A program made the translations under genes and the position numbers. From positions 1 to 24,468 of the forward strand of contig CBDIDR010000003.1 in assembly GCA_965277895.1 (NCBI GenBank): 24,468 nucleotides of DNA, in the 5' to 3' direction. Positions 16,901-24,401 of this stretch are shown here, one piece after another (positions within the stretch are counted from its first letter, which is position 1; the number at the start of each line of letters is the position of its first letter). A model generated the notes under the pieces. The model was not told the origin of the DNA. It searched no databases and was given only the letters and a program-made list of their open reading frames with translations. The stretch is from GCA-2862585 sp965277895 (GTDB lineage Bacteria; Bacteroidota; Bacteroidia; Flavobacteriales; UBA7312).

Positions 16901-17216
16901 CAAGAATTTCTTCTGTTTTTTCAACAACATTCTTTTCTAGAGTATCTATATCAGCGTAAATTGATTCTTTTTGTTGAAGTTCTATATCTGTACTCTCGGC
17001 TTTTTCTTTAAGGGTATCAATTTCTTTGTAAGTGTCTTTAGTAGCCTCTTCAATTTGTTGTTTGAAACTAGTGGTTTTGGCTCTAAGTTCATCATTGCTT
17101 AGAGATTGTATTGAAGGGTATACACTTTTGATTTTTTCAATAATAGGATTGATTTCTTTTAAATCTTTATCGTATTTGTTTCCAAAAACCTTAGTAGCAA
17201 AATCAAATATTCCCAT
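13953..17216 (-). CDS. secA: Preprotein translocase ATPase SecA
   Basis: Motor that drives unfolded preproteins through SecYEG. 1087 residues, longer than the 901 of E. coli, as is usual in Bacteroidota; the extra length lies partly in the stretch after the Walker B region (about 315-430). Nucleotide site: MQTGEGKT (191-198), Walker B VDEVDS with D299-E300, DARTPLIISGP, NMAGRGTDI and the arginine-finger segment QLRGRAGRQGDPGSSQFF. The C-terminus has a Gln-rich linker and the metal-binding tail with C1073, C1075, C1084 and H1085, used for SecB/ribosome contact in other bacteria. ATG at 17216. It follows a terminated upstream gene and has its own candidate promoter. Confidence 0.98.
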   Translation of the reverse strand: MGIFDFATKVFGNKYDKDLKEINPIIEKIKSVYPSIQSLSNDELRAKTTSFKQQIEEATKDTYKEIDTLKEKAESTDIELQQKESIYADIDTLEKNVVEKTEEILEQILPEAFAVVKETAQRFSNGNIEVTASDFDKDLAAMYGNVEIKSEKAIFHNKWIAAGNEIVWDMVHYDVQLIGGYVLHSGKIAEMQTGEGKTLSATLPVYLNALSGKGVHLVTVNDYLAKRDCEWMGPLYQFHGLSIDCIDRHQPNSEDRRNAYLADITYGTNNEFGFDYLRDNMARRPQDLVQRPHNYAIVDEVDSVLIDDARTPLIISGPTPTGDKHEFNELKHKISALVDAQKKFINTVLADAKKLIKEGDNKEGGFKLLRAYRGLPKNKALIKFLSEDGVRALLQKTENFYMQDQGKEMPIVDEELFFVIDEQHNSIELTDKGIDLITSSTDDSNFFIMPDVGSEIADLEKAELNDKDKLVKKEALMRDYSIKSERIHSVNQLLKAYTLFEKDVEYVLMDNKVKIVDEQTGRIMDGRRYSDGLHQAIEAKENVKIEAATQTFATITLQNYFRMYNKLSGMTGTAETEAGEFWDIYELDVVVIPTNRPIQRDDKEDKVYKTAREKYNAVIDEIVEISKQGRPILVGTTSVEISELLSRLLTMKNIKHNVLNAKLHQKEADIVAEAGKSGNVTIATNMAGRGTDIKLSDEVKENGGLAIIGTERHDSRRVDRQLRGRAGRQGDPGSSQFFVSLEDNLMRLFGSDRIAKMMDRMGLEEGEVIQHSMITKSIERAQKKVEENNFGIRKRLLEYDDVMNAQRTVIYKKRKHALFGDRLAVDIDNMIYDTCESIATEYQALQDFDGFKLELIRFLSIECPVNEEDFKQLNTDQLTEKIYQSSIENYKVKNSVIGKKTFPVIKDVFENQSATYENIVIPFTDGLKTLQVVTNLKEAYETVGGNIPLSIEKGVTLAIIDSSWKENLRELDDLKQSVQNATYEQKDPLLIYKFESFNLFKQMMEQVNKEIVSFLTKANLPEQTSVKQEQQQTQEKLQTGRQDIGGGSNQSSKPKPKVQPVRVEQKVGRNEPCPCGSGKKFKQCHGK

Positions 17217-17245
17217 TACTTAAAATTAAGATGTGTTACAATCCA

Positions 17246-17253
17246 CAAATTTA
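17246..17253 (-). promoter_or_regulatory. Candidate -7 box of secA
   Basis: Minus strand TAAATTTG, an exact TAnnTTTG match, 29 bases before the secA ATG and downstream of the terminator at 17287-17309. No TTG at the usual -33 distance was found. Confidence 0.4.
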
Positions 17254-17286
17254 CTTTTTTTTGAGGGATTGCTTGCTTAATAGCAT

Positions 17287-17309
17287 AAAAAAAGCCGCTT
17301 ATAGCGGCT
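17287..17309 (-). terminator. Rho-independent terminator after the DUF2795 gene
   Basis: Minus strand reads AGCCGCT-ATA-AGCGGCT followed by a run of Ts: a perfect 7 bp, GC-rich stem (17293-17299/17303-17309), 3-base loop, and seven T (17293-17287, the first belonging to the stem). It starts 9 bases after the stop codon of the DUF2795 gene and separates that unit from secA. This is the only textbook terminator I could find in the window. Confidence 0.8.
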
Positions 17310-17317
17310 GTAAAATG

Positions 17318-17539
17318 TTAGTACTCATCTTCATTAAAGAAGAAGTCGTCTTTATCTGGGTAGTCTGGCCAAATATCTTCAATTGAATCAAACATTTCAC
17401 CGTCGTCTTCAAGTTCTTGTAGGTTTTCTACAACTTCCATTGGTGCACCAGAGCGAATGGCAAAATCAATTAACTCATCTTTGTTCGCTGGCCAAGGTGC
17501 GTCTTCCAGTTTTGAGGCTAATTCTAAAGTCCAATACAT
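17318..17539 (-). CDS. DUF2795-family small acidic protein
   Basis: 73 residues from the ATG at 17539, beginning MYWTLELASKLEDAPWPANK. The pattern (APWPANKDELIDFAIRSGAP, then VVENLQELEDDGE, and a terminal IWPDYPDKDDF / FNEDEY) matches the short DUF2795 proteins that are near-universal in Bacteroidota; their function is not established. The DELIDFAIRSGAP helix-turn segment is the DUF2795 core; the rest is highly acidic. A longer frame reaches a TTG at 17626 inside the end of the adenosyltransferase gene, but that extension is rejected because a consensus promoter lies between. Cytoplasmic, no signal peptide. It has its own promoter and terminator, so it is expressed as a single gene as well as possibly with the upstream operon. 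Confidence 0.85.
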   Translation of the reverse strand: MYWTLELASKLEDAPWPANKDELIDFAIRSGAPMEVVENLQELEDDGEMFDSIEDIWPDYPDKDDFFFNEDEY

Positions 17540-17553
17540 AGTTAAAATTTCTG

Positions 17554-17583
17554 CAAAAGTAAATTTTTTAGCGAAATAGGCAA
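17554..17583 (-). promoter_or_regulatory. Consensus Bacteroidota promoter of the DUF2795 gene
   Basis: Minus strand: TTG (17583-17581), 19 bases, TACTTTTG (17561-17554). Both elements and the spacing fit the TTG-N19-21-TAnnTTTG form, making this the best promoter in the window. It fills the gap after the adenosyltransferase stop codon (17592), ends 14 bases before the DUF2795 ATG and so predicts a leader of under 10 bases. Confidence 0.65.
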
Positions 17584-17591
17584 GGTTTTTT

Positions 17592-18140
17592 TTACTTAGC
17601 TGAAATCCAAGGGATTTCTGTTGCATCGAGATTTTTGGATAGATACCTGCTTAAAACAAATAGGTAATCAGAGAGTCGGTTAAGGTATTTTAAAATTATT
17701 TCAATTTGTAATACGTCTTCATCAATTTGAATGGTTAAGCGTTCTGCACGTCTGCATACACATCTAGCAATATGGCAAAAAGATACAGTTGTATGACCGC
17801 CTGGCAAAATGAAGAATCGCATTTCTGGTAATGATTCATTCATTTTATCGATTTCATTTTCAAGTAGAGTTACATCTTTTTCGTCTATCAGTGGCAACTT
17901 CATTTTGTTGTTGTCATCTTGATTGGCAAGTAGAGCTCCAATAGTGAATAGCTTATTTTGAATTGTAATTATGAGTTCATGGGTCTCTTTTCCAATACTT
18001 TGGTCTCTAAGTAGACCCATGTAAGAGTTTAATTCATCTACCGTTCCATAAGCATCAATTCTATCGTGATTTTTTGGGACTCGTTTTCCTCCTATCAATT
18101 GAGTTGTTCCTTTATCGCCTTTTTTTGTGTACACTTTCAT
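17592..18140 (-). CDS. Cob(I)yrinic acid a,c-diamide adenosyltransferase (PduO type)
   Basis: Transfers the 5'-deoxyadenosyl group of ATP to cob(I)alamin, giving the cofactor for enzymes such as methylmalonyl-CoA mutase. 182 residues. Typical motifs: KVYTKKGDKGTTQLIGG at the N-terminus (phosphate loop), RIDAYGTVDELNSYMG, FFILPGGHTTVSFCHIARCVCRRAER (positions about 108-133, with the ATP-binding Arg pair and ER) and YLNRLSDYLFVLSRYL near the end. All belong to the PduO/MMAB trimeric family, not to CobA or EutT. ATG at 18140, 4 bases after the stop of the upstream ABC ATPase, so the two are probably co-transcribed. No B12 synthesis gene is near, which fits a salvage role. Confidence 0.93.
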   Translation of the reverse strand: MKVYTKKGDKGTTQLIGGKRVPKNHDRIDAYGTVDELNSYMGLLRDQSIGKETHELIITIQNKLFTIGALLANQDDNNKMKLPLIDEKDVTLLENEIDKMNESLPEMRFFILPGGHTTVSFCHIARCVCRRAERLTIQIDEDVLQIEIILKYLNRLSDYLFVLSRYLSKNLDATEIPWISAK

Positions 18141-18144
18141 AAGC

Positions 18145-18843
18145 TTATGAATTTATTGGTGATTTGTTAATGGTATCACTTTCAATTTCACCGTCTTTCA
18201 GTCTTACGATTCTATGAGCATATTGTGCGATTTCATCTTCGTGAGTTACAATGATTACTGTGTTACCATTTTTATGAATTTCTTGAAAGAGTGCCATTAT
18301 TTCAACAGAAGTAGCACTATCAAGGTTTCCAGTAGGTTCATCTGCTAAAATTATGGATGGGTTATTCACAAGTGCTCTAGCAACGGCTACTCTTTGCCTT
18401 TGCCCACCTGAGAGTTCGTTTGGTCTATGCGTAACTCTGTCTGAAAGACTTACTTTTTCAAGAGCATCTAATGCCATCTTCTCTCTCTCTTCGCTATTAT
18501 ATCCAGCATAAATTAAGGGTAGCATTACATTTTCAAGTGCGGTAGACTTTGGTAATAGGTTAAAGCTTTGGAATACAAAGCCTATTTCTTTGTTTCTGAT
18601 TTCAGCTAAGCTATTGTCGTTTAATTGGCTGACGTTATTATTGGCTAGAGAGTAACTGCCTTTAGTTGGAGTATCTAGGCAGCCAAGAATATTCATCAGA
18701 GTAGATTTTCCAGAACCTGATTGCCCCATTAGAGCAACAAATTCGTTTTTTTCTATTGAAAGGTCAATAGTTTTGAGGGCCTTTATTACTTCATTTCCTA
18801 CTGTGAAATGCCTTGCGATGTTTTTGATGTCGATTACTGCCAT
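18145..18843 (-). CDS. ABC transporter ATP-binding protein, LolD/MacB type
   Basis: 232 residues from the ATG at 18843 (the frame extends four codons to a TTG, but MAVIDIKNIARHF is the natural start). Walker A GQSGSGKST, signature LSGGQRQRVAVARAL, Walker B IILADEPTGNLDSATS and the H-loop IIVTHEDE are complete. The TGNLDS wording and the NEFVALMGQSGSGKSTLMNILG start place it in the MacB/LolD/FtsE-like group that pairs with FtsX/MacB-type permeases in lipoprotein release or peptide and macrolide efflux. No permease gene is adjacent: downstream is the adenosyltransferase gene and upstream the CotH-like gene. Which permease it serves cannot be told here. Confidence 0.92.
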   Translation of the reverse strand: MAVIDIKNIARHFTVGNEVIKALKTIDLSIEKNEFVALMGQSGSGKSTLMNILGCLDTPTKGSYSLANNNVSQLNDNSLAEIRNKEIGFVFQSFNLLPKSTALENVMLPLIYAGYNSEEREKMALDALEKVSLSDRVTHRPNELSGGQRQRVAVARALVNNPSIILADEPTGNLDSATSVEIMALFQEIHKNGNTVIIVTHEDEIAQYAHRIVRLKDGEIESDTINKSPINS

Positions 18844-18852
18844 AATGTGGTG

Positions 18853-18860
18853 CAAAGTTA
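18853..18860 (-). promoter_or_regulatory. Candidate -7 box of the ABC ATPase / adenosyltransferase pair
   Basis: Minus strand TAACTTTG, an exact TAnnTTTG match, ending 9 bases before the ATG at 18843. A TTG lies upstream but only 13 bases away, too near for the usual spacing. If active, the leader is only a few bases long. Confidence 0.35.
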
Positions 18861-18932
18861 GTCAAAATACAGTCAATAAAGTGTTTTATCCTTATCACCA
18901 AAAAGAACAATAAATAATCGTAAAGAGGATTG

Positions 18933-21900
18933 TTATCTTAAAATGGTAATTGTGCCTTGTCTATTTATACTTCTTCCAGTGAACAGTGATTGTACGTATA
19001 AATTGTATATGTATACTCCTGCAGGAACTTGAATGCCATTTTTGTATGAACCATCCCAAGATTCGGTTTCGTCATCACTAAAGAAAATACGTTCGCCAAA
19101 TCTGTTAAATACTTCGAAGGAATAGTTAACGCCTTCCATTGAAAATATAGACACTTCAAATGTATTGTGCATCTTATCACCGTTTGAAGGGGTAAACGAA
19201 TTAGGAACATATACTTCAAACAACTCGTTGAAGTGGGCTACAATATTATCTTCAGAATTGACGGTGAAGTTAACATTGATTTCATCATCATCAGGTCGAA
19301 GAGTATTGTTTTCAATCGTCCAGTGAGAAAATCTCCAGCCGTCAATTGGCTGAGCTTGTAAGTTTACCGCTTCTTCAGCTAAGTATGTTATTGTCTGTTG
19401 ATTCTCTATGTTATTAGTATCGCTTGCAATTATTCGTCCACTATTTATTGGAGATATGCTGTAGTCAACGTTATAGAATATATTTTCATCAAAATGTACA
19501 ACGATAGTATCGCCTTTATTTACATTGAAATTTTGGAAGGGTGATATGGATTCTCCAACAATATAACCATTTGAAGAGGTAAAGTATTTAAATTCCCAAA
19601 AGATATTTGACCTTGCTTCTAAGCTAATATTTGTGCCATAAGTTTCAGTTGTTGTGTGTGGAAAAATTGAAATACTTTCCCCATTTATTAGAAGACTAAC
19701 ATCTGAACTAGTAGGTTCAACAATGTATGTAATGTCAAATGTTTGTTGATTTAAATGGAGAACGATTGTGTCCTCATTATTTACAGTAATATTGACGTCT
19801 TCGCTTGTGGTGTTTGGAGTGAAAGTGTGGTTATTGCTGCTCCAGTACGCCATTTCCCAACCAACATTTGGTTGAGCACCGAGTAATAAATTCACGCCGT
19901 CAATATGGCTTTCGTTGTGTGGGAATGTTGTAATAGTATTTCCATCAATGGACATATTTCCTGAGCCAGATGGTTCAACTAAAAAGGTTAAATCATTGGC
20001 ATCGAAGTAAAATATTACTGTAATATCACTTTCAAGTTCTATTGAAAAATCTGTATCTGTCGGATTGTATGCGTATGGTGTAGCACTCACTATTTCATAA
20101 TTTGAAAAGTTACCGCTAGTAACACTAAAATCAATATCTACTCCGCCAAAGTATTCGCCGCTGAATGGCGTGTTTAAATTATTTACGTCAAAGAAGTTGT
20201 TAAAGTCTACCTCTCCAATTCCATTGATTACAACAGTTACTTCATAAGGACCTTCCACGTCATAGCAATCTACGATAGCAGCATTTAAGACACTACATCG
20301 CTCACTCATAAAATCTCTCATATATTGGACATTATCAGCCCATTCTTCATAAGTTCCGCCCCACATATCTATTTGGGCTTGCATTTCTGGTTCAATATTA
20401 TCAATGAGACTGTCAAGGTGTTGAATCATGAAGTCACACGATAAATATGAGTTTGAAAGGTTTGACCATCGGTTTATGTAGTCGTCAAAAAACTCTTCAC
20501 TTTCTAAAAAGGCGTTCCAGATTGGAATGTGACCTTGACCGCCAATATTTCCAAAGCTTTCTGCGTCACAAGGGTCTGCGTCAAAATCAGTATTAGGTAG
20601 CCCTGTATAGTTAGCTCCATGGTCAAATGTATTATCCATATCCCATAGGACATAACGCCATTTTTTCTTGTCTCCATCTTCCTTTAACCCGTGCCACCAA
20701 GCAGTATTCCAGTTCAGCCAGTCGGCATTTACAGTGTAGGTGTTGAGGATGTAATAATCAATAAGACTTCCAGTATTGAATATGCTCTTTGCATAATCGT
20801 AATTGGCTTGGACACTCATATCATTTGTAGTGATATAGTTTCTTGTTTGATCCCAACTTGCAAATACATCTCCTGGATTTTGGTCAGTAGTTAATACATC
20901 TGCCCATGTCCCGCCCCACGTTTTAAGGAATTCAACCGAATCTTGGTCGTAGTAGTGGTCTGTATAGTCAAGGTCATCAGCCTTTTCTCTTAATTCGTAA
21001 ACACCCCAATATTCGCCGTTTAAGTACATTATACAAGGTTCGTAAGAACGTTCGTCAAGCCTTAAACCAGCTACTTGAGATAAGGATTGTACATAAGCGT
21101 CTCTGATGTGAGCTCCAGAGCTTCCATATGAAAATGGGTAGTTGTCATTGGCGGCACATTTTACAATAAACCTTTGGAAACGGTCTCTGTCAACATCATT
21201 AAATACTTCCCCTTTAATGGCGTAGTTGTATCCAAACTGATCTCTTGTTATATAGTCAAAGCCTCTTTGTGCATAAGCCCAAGAGTCATTACCATGCTCA
21301 TTAAATTCTCCTCTAGCCTTATCAAATAAACTTCCGTCAGAATTGTAGATTTCAAATGTTCCTTTTGGTTCTACTTGATTTCCTCCAGCAATTAGTTCGT
21401 ATAATTCAGGGTCACCCATATTATCAGACTCTCTTCCAGAAACTGAAAGAATTTTCATATTGTGAGAAACGCCAATAAAGTATGTTCCATATTCCATGAA
21501 ACCTGGTAATATTTGTTGTTCATCACTATAGGTTACAGCTTTTAGTACAGTAGTATTATTAATTGCAATTGGACCAGTGTATAAATTGTCCGAATTATCT
21601 GGAACACTACCATCAGTAGTATAATATATTGATGTGCCAGGTGAAGTAGGTATAGTTACATTAATTCCTGCAGGATAAATACCTGGCTGAGGGTCAAATG
21701 TAGGTGTAGCAGCATAGTCATTAAAACCATTGACGTTTAATGCGTTAGGGGTAGGGTCTTCAAAAACACTCCAATTCGCATCGCCATCGGTTGTTCTTCC
21801 TCTAGACATATTGGTTAGACAAGGTCTTATAAAAACGGAATCTACCACTGTAGCTCCATCAGGAGCTGTAAGAATCACCCATTCGTTTCCTTTAGTCTGA

Positions 21901-22259
21901 TGTAGCTTAAAGCTAGTGTGGACATTATTTCCTATAATTTCATTTCTGCCTGAACAGTATACTACTAAATAATCGTTGGGAGGAATAACTACGGAAGAAT
22001 TGAACTGCCATTTTGTAAGATTATTAGCTTTATCGCTAAGGTAGTAGTTGTTTAAATCAACGTTAGCTCCAGAGTTGTTGTAGATTTCAAACCAATCTTC
22101 GCTATCACCATAATTATCAGTAAATCCGTCGAAATTTGCTGCAGAATATTCGTTAATTACGACTTGTCCAAATACAATAGTAGTTGACATTAAAAACAAT
22201 GTCAATAGTAACATCTGTATAGATGAGTTTTTATATATGTTAAGGGTACTAAAATTCAT
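18933..22259 (-). CDS. Secreted CotH-kinase-like multidomain protein with type IX (type B) sorting domain
   Basis: 1108 residues. Order: signal peptide (1-31, ending VFG); lamin-tail domain (about 33-145; VVINEYSAANFDGF and EDWFEIYNNSG); chitobiase/BNR-type beta domain (about 186-250; IYYTTDGSVPD); CotH kinase-like domain (about 265-640) with GEYWGVYELREKAD and WDMDNTF, where D540 and D542 sit at the metal-binding motif of that fold; three to four tandem repeats of about 80 residues (about 670-1010) like divergent InlB B-repeats (EPSGSGN, WEMAYWSSNN, IVLHLNQ); and a gliding-motility-type C-terminal domain (about 1014-1108; YVPNSFTPSNGD, FEVFNRFGERIFF, GVYIYNLYVQS). The last domain marks export through the type IX system and surface attachment or release. 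Substrate of the kinase-like domain is unknown. ATG at 22259; probably its own transcript. Confidence 0.9.
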   Translation of the reverse strand: MNFSTLNIYKNSSIQMLLLTLFLMSTTIVFGQVVINEYSAANFDGFTDNYGDSEDWFEIYNNSGANVDLNNYYLSDKANNLTKWQFNSSVVIPPNDYLVVYCSGRNEIIGNNVHTSFKLHQTKGNEWVILTAPDGATVVDSVFIRPCLTNMSRGRTTDGDANWSVFEDPTPNALNVNGFNDYAATPTFDPQPGIYPAGINVTIPTSPGTSIYYTTDGSVPDNSDNLYTGPIAINNTTVLKAVTYSDEQQILPGFMEYGTYFIGVSHNMKILSVSGRESDNMGDPELYELIAGGNQVEPKGTFEIYNSDGSLFDKARGEFNEHGNDSWAYAQRGFDYITRDQFGYNYAIKGEVFNDVDRDRFQRFIVKCAANDNYPFSYGSSGAHIRDAYVQSLSQVAGLRLDERSYEPCIMYLNGEYWGVYELREKADDLDYTDHYYDQDSVEFLKTWGGTWADVLTTDQNPGDVFASWDQTRNYITTNDMSVQANYDYAKSIFNTGSLIDYYILNTYTVNADWLNWNTAWWHGLKEDGDKKKWRYVLWDMDNTFDHGANYTGLPNTDFDADPCDAESFGNIGGQGHIPIWNAFLESEEFFDDYINRWSNLSNSYLSCDFMIQHLDSLIDNIEPEMQAQIDMWGGTYEEWADNVQYMRDFMSERCSVLNAAIVDCYDVEGPYEVTVVINGIGEVDFNNFFDVNNLNTPFSGEYFGGVDIDFSVTSGNFSNYEIVSATPYAYNPTDTDFSIELESDITVIFYFDANDLTFLVEPSGSGNMSIDGNTITTFPHNESHIDGVNLLLGAQPNVGWEMAYWSSNNHTFTPNTTSEDVNITVNNEDTIVLHLNQQTFDITYIVEPTSSDVSLLINGESISIFPHTTTETYGTNISLEARSNIFWEFKYFTSSNGYIVGESISPFQNFNVNKGDTIVVHFDENIFYNVDYSISPINSGRIIASDTNNIENQQTITYLAEEAVNLQAQPIDGWRFSHWTIENNTLRPDDDEINVNFTVNSEDNIVAHFNELFEVYVPNSFTPSNGDKMHNTFEVSIFSMEGVNYSFEVFNRFGERIFFSDDETESWDGSYKNGIQVPAGVYIYNLYVQSLFTGRSINRQGTITILR

Positions 22260-22278
22260 GATGTAACTTGGTAAAGAA

Positions 22279-22286
22279 CAAATATA
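22279..22286 (-). promoter_or_regulatory. Candidate -7 box of the CotH-like gene
   Basis: Minus strand TATATTTG, an exact TAnnTTTG match in the 110-base gap after htpG, 19 bases before the ATG. No TTG at the standard distance. Confidence 0.4.
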
Positions 22287-22336
22287 CTGCTTTATATTCG
22301 TAGTATCATGTATTTATCGATAATTACTTATGTGTT

Positions 22337-22363
22337 CATCACCAATTATAATGTAATTTGATG
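22337..22363 (-). repeat. Imperfect inverted repeat downstream of htpG
   Basis: CATCA-cc-AATTA-taatg-TAATT-TGATG: two 5 bp arms on each side, with a 2-base bulge and a 5-base loop, just after the htpG stop. It is AT-rich and no T-run follows on the minus strand, so it may slow or end htpG transcription only weakly. Confidence 0.3.
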
Positions 22364-22369
22364 GGGAAT

Positions 22370-24268
22370 TTATTTTATCATCCCTACACTTCTAGTGATA
22401 AAATCTGTTAATTTTTTTCCTTTCAATAGGCCATGGGATAGTAAGGCTAAATCCAAAAATTGTTGTACAAGTTCTGATTGTTTTTTGTCATCTTTAGAGT
22501 TCAAAAGATGACCTATCAAATTATGGTTAGAGTTGACAACTAGATTATAGTTTTCAGGGAGTTCGCCAAACATATTCATTCCGCCAGATAGCTGTTGTTG
22601 CTCTTTCATTCGTCTCATAAATTCACTTTGTGTGAGTATGAAGGGAGCGTCGTCTGTAGAAAGGCTTTCTACCTGAACACTGAACTTATTGTCGTCAACT
22701 TTTTTCTCAACTAATTCTTTTAATGTTTCTTGTTCTTTTTCACTTAGCAAAGAAGGTGTGTTGTCTTCTTTTTGAATGAGTTTGTCCATAGTGTCAGCAT
22801 CAACTCTAGTAAATTGAACATCACTATTTTCAGACTCTAACTTAGAAATCAAATGACTTACTAAAGGACCTTCTAATTCTAGCACTTCATAGTCTTTTTG
22901 TGTTGCCATTGAGACGAAACTATCTTGTTCTTCCTTGTTATGAGTGTAGAGTAAGATGGTTTTACCGTCCTTGTTGGTTTGATTGGCTTTTACTCTTTCA
23001 ATAAGTTCGCTGAATGTTGAGTAAACTGAATCTGTATTTTTTAGTAAAAAGTATTCTTTTGATTTTTCGAAAAACTTGTTCTCAGTTAACATGCCGTATT
23101 CAATAAATACTTTTACATCGTCCCACTTTTTCTCAAAATCTTCTCTATCGTTTTTGAACATTGAATGTAGCTTATCACCAACTTTTTTGGTAATGTATTT
23201 TGATATTTTCTTGACGTTGCCATCAGCTTGAAGATATGACCTTGATACGTTTAATGGGATGTCTGGAGAGTCGATTACACCATGTAGTAAGGTAAGGAAT
23301 TCAGGGACAATATTTTCAACATTATCCGTAATGTAGACTTGATTACTGTAAAGGTTTATTTTGTTTTTCTGAACCTCTAAATTATTTTTAAGTTTTGGGA
23401 AATATAATATTCCTGTGAGGTTGAACGGGTAATCTACATTTAGGTGAATGTTAAATATAGGTTCGTTGAACTCCATCGGGTATAACTCTCTGTAAAAACC
23501 AGAGTAATCTTCATCCTTTAAGTCTTGTGGTAATTTTGTCCAAGCAGGAGAAGTATTATTAATGATGTTATCAACTTCTTCTTCAACTTGTTTGATTTTT
23601 CCTTCATCATCTTTTGCTCCACTTGGATCATCAACAGTTATTGTTTTAGTTCCAAATTTAACATCAACAGGAAGGAACTTACAATATTTATTTAGTATTG
23701 CACTTATTCTTGATTCCTCCAAAAATTCTTTTGAATCTTCGTCAATATGTAAAACGATATCTGTTCCTTTTATCTTTTTTGTCGTTTCTTCAATAGTGTA
23801 ATTTGGTGAGCCATCACAGGTCCACTTTACTGCAGTACTATTTGGCTTTTGACTTTTAGTGATTATTTCTACCTCTTTAGAGACCATGAAAGAGGAGTAA
23901 AAGCCTAGCCCAAAATGTCCAATAATTGAATTTTTTGTATCTGAATCCTTGTATTTATTTACGAATTCTTCAGCTCCTGAAAAAGCAATTTGGTTGATAT
24001 ATTTGTCAACCTCCTCTTCGGTCATTCCAATTCCATTATCTCTAATGGTCAGTGTTTCTTTCTTTTTATCAATGATTACCTCTACTCTTAATTTGTCAAT
24101 ATTGGCTTTAAGTTCTCCAAGAGATTTGAGGGTTTTCATCTTTTGAGTAGCATCAACAGCATTTGACACTAATTCTCTTAGGAATATTTCGTGGTCAGAA
24201 TATAAAAACTGTTTGATGATTGGGAATATGTTTTCCGTCTGAACATTAATGTTTCCTTGCTTTGCCAT
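22370..24268 (-). CDS. htpG: Chaperone protein HtpG (bacterial Hsp90)
   Basis: ATP-driven dimeric chaperone of the cytoplasm, 632 residues (E. coli 624). The GHKL ATPase domain is complete: TENIFPIIKQFLYSDHEIFLRELVSNAVDA with E32, N36 and D39 at the ATP/Mg site, then DNGIGMTEEEVD and GHFGLGFYSSFMVS. The middle domain has LPLNVSRSYLQ in the near-identical form IPLNVSRSYLQAD, with the conserved Arg that contacts ATP, and the C-terminal dimerisation part ends in TRSVGMIK. It stands alone, with its promoter in the 189-base divergent region that also holds the repeat structure at 24321-24404. Confidence 0.97.
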   Translation of the reverse strand: MAKQGNINVQTENIFPIIKQFLYSDHEIFLRELVSNAVDATQKMKTLKSLGELKANIDKLRVEVIIDKKKETLTIRDNGIGMTEEEVDKYINQIAFSGAEEFVNKYKDSDTKNSIIGHFGLGFYSSFMVSKEVEIITKSQKPNSTAVKWTCDGSPNYTIEETTKKIKGTDIVLHIDEDSKEFLEESRISAILNKYCKFLPVDVKFGTKTITVDDPSGAKDDEGKIKQVEEEVDNIINNTSPAWTKLPQDLKDEDYSGFYRELYPMEFNEPIFNIHLNVDYPFNLTGILYFPKLKNNLEVQKNKINLYSNQVYITDNVENIVPEFLTLLHGVIDSPDIPLNVSRSYLQADGNVKKISKYITKKVGDKLHSMFKNDREDFEKKWDDVKVFIEYGMLTENKFFEKSKEYFLLKNTDSVYSTFSELIERVKANQTNKDGKTILLYTHNKEEQDSFVSMATQKDYEVLELEGPLVSHLISKLESENSDVQFTRVDADTMDKLIQKEDNTPSLLSEKEQETLKELVEKKVDDNKFSVQVESLSTDDAPFILTQSEFMRRMKEQQQLSGGMNMFGELPENYNLVVNSNHNLIGHLLNSKDDKKQSELVQQFLDLALLSHGLLKGKKLTDFITRSVGMIK

Positions 24269-24350
24269 ATCTTGTTTTTTATTTTATGTTGATGCAATTT
24301 TAATGCCACAATATTTTAATCTGACATTTATTGATTATAATAGTTGATTT

Positions 24351-24369
24351 GACTGAAAAATTGTCAGTC
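24351..24369. promoter_or_regulatory. Inverted repeat between htpG and the last gene, candidate operator
   Basis: GACTGA-AAAATTG-TCAGTC: perfect 6 bp arms around a 7-base centre. The half CTGAAAAATTG recurs as CTGAAAAAATTG at 24393-24404, exactly 40 bases on and in the same direction, overlapping the -33 TTG of the plus-strand gene; a further CTGACA stands at 24321. A shared regulator of htpG and its divergent neighbour, perhaps for heat shock, is inference only. Confidence 0.4.
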
Positions 24370-24401
24370 TGTTTATAATTCTTGAAACTTATCTGAAAAA
24401 A

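Noticed and set aside
14605..17223. Several plus-strand open frames of 60-129 codons opposite secA
   Set aside because: They are antisense shadows of the strongly conserved secA frame, with Phe/Ser/Leu-rich nonsense composition and no recognisable motif.
17540..17626. 29-codon N-terminal extension of the DUF2795 gene to a TTG
   Set aside because: The extension runs through a consensus promoter and into the end of the adenosyltransferase gene; the family normally begins at MYWTLELA.
18906..18934. AACAAT...ATTGTT repeat followed by T-rich sequence after the CotH-like gene, possible terminator
   Set aside because: The stem is only 6 AT-rich pairs with a 17-base loop, too weak to call a terminator.
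23562..24146. Plus-strand open frames opposite htpG
   Set aside because: Same reason: reverse-complement shadows of a conserved gene, rich in Ser and Leu and without family features.
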